Shown: in pieces, positions 57,901 through 64,000 of the stretch
Position numbering within the stretch: position 1 is the stretch's first letter
Layout of the letters: the number at the start of each line of letters is the position of its first letter
Source: Terana coerulea
Taxonomy: Eukaryota; Basidiomycota; Agaricomycetes; Polyporales; Phanerochaetaceae
Reading direction: 5' to 3'
Length of the DNA stretch: 64,000 nt
NCBI GenBank assembly: GCA_024811115.1
Contig: JAKOGH010001085.1
Location: forward strand, 1-64,000
Notes under the pieces: model-generated
Database searches by the model: none
The model's input: the letters and a program-made list of their open reading frames with translations, nothing else
Told to the model about the DNA's origin: nothing
Position numbers and translations under genes: made by a program

Positions 57901-59591
57901 GCAGCCGCTCCGTCCGCTTGCCCAACTGTCCCGCGCATCGTCGTCTACCCGAGATCTGCCTGAGATCCCCGACGAGTCTCGACCGAGCAGCGTGATGAGT
58001 ACATCGCACACGCCTGCTGCAGAACCGGTATATGAAGACGACGAACCCCGCTCGAGGCCACTGTCTGCAGTCCCTTCACCGTCAGAGCGTCGCCCATATG
58101 GTCCTCGCAGTTCGTCACCTCTGCCATCTACGTCGAGAACGCTGGAGTACCAGATACAAGAGCTCTCCTCAGAGGAAGACCTCACGATATCGGAAGAGAC
58201 TATCATCAACGACCTTGCGCGGCTCGCTGTAACACCCCGAACGTCAAAGGGCAAAGCCTCCCCCTCCCACGCAGCAAACGACAGACCTTTGACACCACTC
58301 CCGACCCCGCGCTACGAGCCGCCGGGCTGATGAGCGTGCCTGGGCTGGCGAACGTCGAGCCGCTGTCGATCAAGCGGAAACCCTCGCTAGGGATCATCGG
58401 ATCGCACCGCAGGCGAGTGTACAACGTTGGCCGGGGCTCGCCAATCACCAAGCCGGCCGGACGGGTGGCCTCATTGTCACGACGCACATCGACGCAGTTC
58501 AGGCCCCTGCGCCCGCCCACCAACATGACCATCGAAGAGGCGCGGGATGTGGTCAAGCAGTCCGAGGTAGCGAAGGATGTGGTGAGTTTTGGGGCTTCTC
58601 CTGTGCCGTGCAACTGTGGCTCACATGTCTCTAGATTGACTCGGCACGTCGGTCGGTGCGACAGCTCAGGCAACAGTACGAGCACCTCTCGGCCTCGTAC
58701 TCGCACAGCACGACCCGCGCCGGCACACCGACGAGCCCCTCCGCGCGAGCACGCCCCAGCCGGACGACCGCCCGATGTCGCCGGCGCGGGGCGTGTGGGC
58801 GCCGCAGCGCGCAACACCGTCGCCGGGCGTACGCCCGCTCTCGGCCGCATTCGGCGGCCCGCCGACGCCGTCGCCCGCGCAGACGCGCGAGGCCGCGGAG
58901 CGCATGCAGGAGATGCAACGGCTGATCGGGCGGCGCACGCAGGAGCTGCCGACGCGCCCGCGCCCGCTGAGCATGGCGACGGAGCCCGTGCTGCCGAGGC
59001 TGCCCGAGCTCGGGCGCGCGGAGGAGACGGCGAGGGCGATGGACGAGCTCGCGGCGCGCGTCGACCGCGACCTCACGAAGGCGGCGGGCTGCGTCGAGCA
59101 GGTGCACCAGGACCTGGAGCGGCTCGCCGGCGCGATGGCCGAGGTACGCCCCGCGCGCGCGCATATATATACTAAGCCGTACTGACGCGTGTGTGTGCGT
59201 GCGCAGAAGACCGACGAGCTCGAGAAGACGCGGAACGACCTCGCGAACGCGCGGCTGCAGGTGACGTTCATCCGGCAGCTGTACGACGACAGCATCGCGG
59301 AGAAGGACGCGCTGTACGACGCGTTCAACGAGGAGCTGGACGGGATGTTCAACGACGCGTCGCTGCCCGAGGACGAGGCGTGGGCCGCGCTCACGCGGGA
59401 CAGCACCGCGTCGAAGAAGGCGCGGAACGAGGCCGAGCGCGTGAACATGTGCGTGTACCCTTTGTGCTTTGTGCTCCAGCTCATGGGACTGACGTCTGCG
59501 TTGCAGCCACCTCCGGCGGCAGCTCGCCGAGGCGGAGGTCCAGAAAGAAACGTATGCGGCGCTGTTGCGCGCGAACGGCCTGATACCCTAG
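54955..59591 (+). CDS. RhoGEF (Dbl-homology) protein 1, apparent frame breaks
   Basis: Guanine nucleotide exchange factor for Rho-type GTPases. The DH domain (about residues 130-330) has VINELVTTERSYVERLRLL, TLFGNIDQLLPVNEAFL, then LLMEPVQRIPRYTLLFRTMI. A PH-like region follows, with SSLHCTLFLFDDKIIVAKRP and ALRRNGLVCKGVLEVVD. The C-terminal half is Ser/Arg-rich, then MTIEEARDVVKQSE and a long coiled coil (ERMQEMQRLIGRR, VEQVHQDLERLAGAMAE), ending LRRQLAEAEVQKETYAALL. Three positions are one base short: 57601-57607 (CCCCGGG), 58324-58326 (GGG) and 58736-58739 (CCCC); each restores a coherent frame. Coordinates end at the TAG at 59589-59591. The DH part is intact. Confidence 0.85.
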
Positions 59592-60066
59592 CCCCGCACA
59601 GACATTGGCCCGTGCCCCTGCGTCGTCCCCCTTGCTTTCCGCTGCTCTGCTCGATCTCTTGCTCTGCTCTGTTATCTGTACCGTGGCACGCACCTCATAT
59701 CTGTAGACTACATTATCTCCCGCACGTTCTTGTTTCTGTGCCCCTTCTCTCTCAATCTCAGGACTCAATGCACGTGGTTCGCGGCCCAAGGCAGGCATGA
59801 TTCCATGAATTGTATGAGACGGCAAACGAAGGGGTTCAGAGTGTGTACAAAGACATGGTGTTACAAGGGGTATCATGTGCTATGGTGTGCATGAATGTGC
59901 CATAGATACACAGGGAGGGGCTGACGGGCGCGAAATGCAACGGAACAAACAGTCTATGCGGAATGAAGCGGTCTATGAGGAATAAAGAGTACGACCGTAT
60001 GGGTGGAGAGATTACGACTACAGATAGATATATGCTAATCCTTGGAACGGCGGGCGGGCAGGCAGC
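59592..60066. other. convergent 3' UTR region between the two RhoGEF genes
   Basis: 475 bp between tail-to-tail stop codons. Lower GC than the flanking coding blocks. No gene seen. Confidence 0.5.
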
Positions 60067-63000
60067 TCACGAGGGCTCGCCGTCGGGGTCCATCGGCGCG
60101 AGCGCGCTCGCGCGGCCGAACGGGAACAGGTGCTTCAGCGTCTTGCTCCGCACGAGCGGCGCGCCGCCGCCCTCGCCGGGGCCGGGGTGGGCGGCGCGAG
60201 CAGCCGGCCCTGGTCGCGCGTGGACGCGACGAAGAGCGAGCGCCGCCGGACGGGTTTGGGCATGGGGACGGGCGCGGGCGGCGGGAGCGAGGCGGCGCTG
60301 TCCGAGGGGGCGGGCTCGGCGTCGTCCGGCGGTACATCGGGCGAGCTCTGCACGCGGCGGCGCAGCGAGCCCTTGCGCCACCACGGCACGAGCACCCCGC
60401 GCCCACGCCCACGCCCACGCCCAGAACATCTCCCTGACTCTGTGCCTCTCCCTCGGGAACGGTAGTAGGCGCGGGCGCGGGCTCGTCGCGCACGGAGGGC
60501 GTCGGCGAGGCCGAGCGCGAGTGGAAGAGGCTGCGGACGTTGTCGACGAGCGAGCGCGTGCGCTTCGGGCGGTAGCGCAGCGTGTCCGCGGGGGGGCGCG
60601 GCGGGGGCAGCGCGAGCGGCGCGTCGAGCGGGCTCGGCAGCGCGGACGGCAGCGCGGACGACGCGCCCGAGGAGGACTGCGTCATGCCGGGCGGGGAGTC
60701 AGGCGCGTCTGGGCCGTGGTGCGGCGCGTACGCGGGCGGGCCCATGAGCACCGACAGCGGCTGGCGGCTCCTGCGCCGCGTATTGGTGGTCTTCGGCTTC
60801 GGCTGCGGCGCGGCCGCGTTCTCCGCGTCGCTCTGCACGTCCGGGATGCCGTCGAGCGAGCCCGGGCGCCGCGCGGCGCTGCTGTCGAGAGCGCTTGCGC
60901 GGCACGAACCCGGCGAGTGTACGGCCTGAGCTCGCGCGCGCGACGGCGGGGCGGCGGCGGCGCGCGAAGAGCTCCTCGTCGCGCATGCGCGCCTGGTGGC
61001 GTGCGGCGGCGAACGGGGCCGCGAGGACGTCCGCGAGCCCGCCGTCGACCTGCGCGCGGATCTGCGGGCCGGGGCGCGCGAGGCGGCCGTCGGGGGCGGT
61101 GAGCGGTGCGAAGAACGCCTTGACGGAGGGCGCGGACGTGCGCCGGCTGAGCACGGTGTCCGCGCGCGAGAGCGTGCGCGCCATCTTGCGGGGCGAGGCG
61201 GCCGGGGGCGCCGGCGCGGCGGGCTCCTGTGGGTGCTCAAGCTCGCCCATGGACTGGATCGTCGGGAGCGGCGTCGGGAGCGGCGTCGTCCATTCCGAGC
61301 CGGGGTCTTCGGGGCCCGTCCTCGCGTCGGGCGGGAAGTTCGGGGTGGGCTCGCACTGCCACGGCTCGGCGGGCGTCGCCAGCGCGTCTTGAATCGCCGC
61401 CATCCAGATCGTCTTCTCCAGCTCGCACGCCGCCGCAAAGTGCAGGTGCACATGGTAATCGTACACATGGAACGCATGCGGCAGGCCTGTCCGCGCCCCA
61501 CAGTCAGCACACCTCCCTCCGCACCCATAGCCGCAAAACTCACCCTCGTCGTCAAACTCATCCAGCATCTCGAACCCCTTGAGCGAGAACCAATGCCGCG
61601 GCTCATACGCCCGCCCGCCCTTCGGCACCTTCGCCAACACGACGTACCCGCCGACGTACAGGAACGCAGCCAGGTACTTCGTCCGCGCCCCGCCGCCGCC
61701 CGCGTGCCGGTACACGACGTCCAGCGCGCCCGCCACGAGGCACGCGCCGAGGCTGCCCACAAACTCGGGCGTCAGGCCCGCCGGGCGCGGCTCTCCCGCC
61801 TCCGCGGCCGTCGGGCTGGACGGCGTGTGCGGCGCGTGCGCGAGCAGGCGACGGGCGATGAGCGCGCTGCGCCGCGCGTGCGCCTGCCGCTCGCTCGCGC
61901 GGTCCACGCGCGCAGCAACGGCGCGCATCTCCGCGGCGGCATGCGCCACCGACGCGTCCGCGCCGCGCAGCTGGTCGAGCAGCAGCGGGTACTTGCAGAT
62001 GCGCTGCACAGGCTTGATGAGGTAGTCGAGGAACTTGAGCCGGCGCGCCTGCGCGGCGCCGCCGCCGTCGCCCGCGCCCGAGTGCGCGCGCGCGTGCCCG
62101 TCGTGCGCCTCGGCTTGTGCGGCGGCGAGCGCGACGGAGGGCATCGAGTGCCGGCGGCGCTTGGCCGCCGCGTCTGGGGTCGTGTCGGTGTGGTGGGTGT
62201 GGCGTGTTCGAGCTCATGCGCGACGCGGAGCGAGCAGCGCTGCTCGTACGCGTCCCACTCGAGCGGGTGCTGCTCCTGCACGCCCCGCACGAGGTCCGCC
62301 GCCGCGCCGTGCCCGGGGCAGAACACCTCGTACGCCGCGAACTGCGTCGCCTGCGCCCCAAACATCCAACACCATCAGCACCGTCGCGCATACACACAAA
62401 CAAAAAAACCGGCACTCACGTAGCGCGACAAGATGTCCATCGCGACCGCGACCGCCGCGCCCACCTCCTCCGGCGCGATGTCGTCGGTGAGGGCCGTGCT
62501 AGAGGGGCCAGCGGCACGCCCGCGGTGCTCGGACACGGCGGCGAACACCCACGCGAGGCCGCGCGGCGCGAGCGCGCGCTCGAGCATCGTGACGAGCCAC
62601 TCGTGCCACGCGAGCAGCTGGCCCGCGTTACGCCGGACGGCACGCACGTCCGCGTCGCTCAGCAGCGGCCGGCGCGCCGCGCGCGCGCGCTCGTCCTTCT
62701 CTCTTTGCTTGTCCGTGTCGGGCGCGGGGTCGGGCGGGCCGACGCCTGCGGGCAGGCTCGGCGCGGGGTGCAGGAACGAGGAGCGCGCGGAGGGAAGGGG
62801 CGCGAGACCATGCTGGAGAGGGAGAGGCTGGACGGCGAGGGTTTCGAGAAGCTGAAGGGCGGCGGCGCGGTGATCGTCGGGAGCTGCTCGAGGTAGATCT
62901 AACATATCTGTCAACAAACGCGCTTTGGCAGACATGAGAAACGCGGCGCACCGTGACGAGAGCCCTCAGATCCAACAGATACCCCACCTCGGTCGACAGC

Positions 63001-63981
63001 AACTCGAGCAGCGCGTGGTACCGCCTGTCTCTCACCCCACCACCGCTGCTTTCTACCTGCATCAGCGGCTCGTCCAACGGACTCGTCAGTTCTTCGTATG
63101 GCGTCTGGGCTATGGAGGTCGCAGGCGAGCCCTCGCCGTCGCCCTCCCCATCGGATACGTCGCCGTCCCCATCGCCGAGCGTGAACAGCGCCTTCTTACC
63201 AGCATCGGCCTGCGGCAACGCATTCCTCGCCTTCTTGCGCGGGCTGCGCGACAAACTCGGGCGCAGCGCCCCGTCATCTACACGGTCGCATTCGTTTTCT
63301 GGATCCGAGGAGCTTGTGGTGCTTCGCGAGGTCCGGTCGTGTCCGGTGAAGATCGGGGACGGGGACGTGGTCAGTGTGGTGGATAAAATGGATATGGAGG
63401 TGGAGGTGGATGTTGAAGCGGAGGTGGATGCGGAGGTGGGTGTGGTGGAGGTGGTGGTGTTATCGAGCGCAGGCAGCATCCGCCGCCGCTTCACGCCCGC
63501 GGCGAGCTGCAAATCATTCATCGACGCCCGTCGGAGCTCGCGCGCAGGGGCCCGGGGCGGCGACACCGACCGCGACGCATGCCCCGGCCGTCGGGTCGCT
63601 GCCGCTGCTGCCCTATCGAGGGTAGGGTGCAGGGCCATGGAAGAAGAAGAGGGTGCGCGGGCGTCCGCGAAGACATGCGTGCGCTGGCTGCGTGACGGGC
63701 CTGCCTCCGACACCTCATCACCGCTCATCGTGTGCGCGCGCACAGGGTGCAGCAGTTTATCGCGCGAGGGCGGCGTCGGCGGTGTGGATATCCAGCTCGG
63801 GGCGGGCAGCGGCATCGTCTGCGCCCGCGTCTCGTCCCAGCTGGACGCAGTGGCGGTCAGGGATCCCTCGGGTGAGGTAGTCGCCCTCGCACGCGGCGTA
63901 TGTGCGCACGGCGTGCGCGGCCGCGGCGAGCGAGCCGGGGCCTGCGCTCCCGAGGGGCGGCGTCATGCGCGGGGACGCCAT
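60067..63981 (-). CDS. RhoGEF (Dbl-homology) protein 2, apparent frame breaks
   Basis: Second Dbl-type exchange factor. From the N-terminus: MASPRMTPPLGSAGPGSLAA (start at 63981; a weaker alternative is MSGDEVSEAGPS at 63728), a Ser/Thr repeat, NALPQADAGKKALF, then YHALLELLSTEVGYLLDLR, the first DH helix. LLAWHEWLVTMLERAL and HPLEWDAYEQRCSLRV follow. KFLDYLIKPVQRICKYPLLL is the canonical last DH helix. A PH-like section (HVYDYHVHLHFAAACELEKT) and a Pro/Arg-rich tail end with LKHLFPFGRASALAPMD. The frame changes near 63880, near the intron at 62895-62940, at 62176-62179 (GGGG, one short), near 60885-60895 and at least twice in 60100-60440. Coding GC is very high. Identity is secure; exact sequence is not. 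Confidence 0.78.
60402..60419. repeat. CCCACG hexanucleotide repeat
   Basis: Three perfect CCCACG units followed by CCCAG, inside the tail of RhoGEF 2; on the gene strand it reads as alternating Gly-Val codons in one frame. Confidence 0.8.
63380..63465. repeat. degenerate GGTGGA-type repeat encoding Ser/Thr repeats
   Basis: Imperfect GGTGGATG/GGAGGTGG units; on the gene strand they encode TSASTSASTSTSTSIS in the disordered N-terminus of RhoGEF 2. Confidence 0.7.
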
Positions 63982-64000
63982 GATCGGCGTGAGAGGCACG

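Noticed and set aside
58330..59175. Separate downstream gene starting MSVPGLANVEPL
   Set aside because: Continues RhoGEF 1 after one missing base at 58324-58326; no promoter or stop-start spacing supports a new gene.
60035..61762. 575-codon minus-strand frame as a separate gene
   Set aside because: Its N-terminal part is Arg/Ala/Pro low-complexity shadow of RhoGEF 2. Only the part after about 60890 carries the true tail, reached by a frame change.

Overview
The window reads as nuclear DNA of a filamentous basidiomycete, probably an Agaricomycete. Nearly every gene is cut by many short introns of about 45-110 bp with GT...AG ends. Genes are dense (about 27 in 64 kb), lie on both strands, and are often head-to-head or tail-to-tail. 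Several proteins match families I know mainly from Agaricomycetes. There is no operon logic, rRNA, tRNA, CRISPR or intact transposon that I could find. Species is not determinable from the sequence alone.

Layout. 1-11 kb: a 5'-truncated Zn2Cys6 transcription factor, an ACAD10/11-type acyl-CoA dehydrogenase, a DUF1932 NAD(P)-binding dehydrogenase (minus), a YIPF1-type Golgi protein, a mitochondrial rhomboid protease (minus) and the TRAPP subunit Trs20/TRAPPC2. 11.7-25 kb: an orphan Gln/Met-rich protein, Arp4 (minus) head-to-head with the ribosome-biogenesis factor Erb1/BOP1, an orphan multi-pass membrane protein, an LLPH-like nucleolar protein (minus), an F-box-like protein and a ubiquitin C-terminal hydrolase (minus). 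25.7-41 kb: a small probable mitochondrial protein (minus), an Ohr/OsmC peroxidase, a tandem pair of short-chain dehydrogenases of which the first looks decayed, a secreted glycine-rich protein with two Kex2 sites, a 2-oxoglutarate/Fe(II) oxygenase, the mismatch-repair/meiotic protein MLH3 (minus) and a carboxymuconolactone-decarboxylase-like protein. 41-54 kb: a very large orphan membrane protein, THO subunit Tex1/THOC3 (minus), a RING E3-like protein, and a membrane-anchored amidohydrolase. 54-64 kb: a small membrane protein (minus), then two Dbl-homology RhoGEF proteins facing tail-to-tail in a markedly GC-richer block that runs to the window edge.

How it fits together. Most genes are core eukaryotic housekeeping (TRAPP, BOP1, Arp4, THO, MLH3, UCH, rhomboid). 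Five close head-to-head pairs, with 190-350 bp between start codons, probably share promoters. The accessory content is limited to the secreted Kex2-type protein, the SDR pair, the 2OG oxygenase and three lineage-restricted orphans.

Caveat. Many otherwise good reading frames are broken by a single base, usually one base short in a run of C, G or T. These breaks fall in housekeeping genes as well as in accessory ones, while other genes are perfectly intact. The pattern looks more like homopolymer under-calling in the assembly than biological decay. The exception is the first SDR copy, which has several independent lesions. Coordinates below are genomic spans from start to stop codon, introns included; proteins were read by joining exons by eye.
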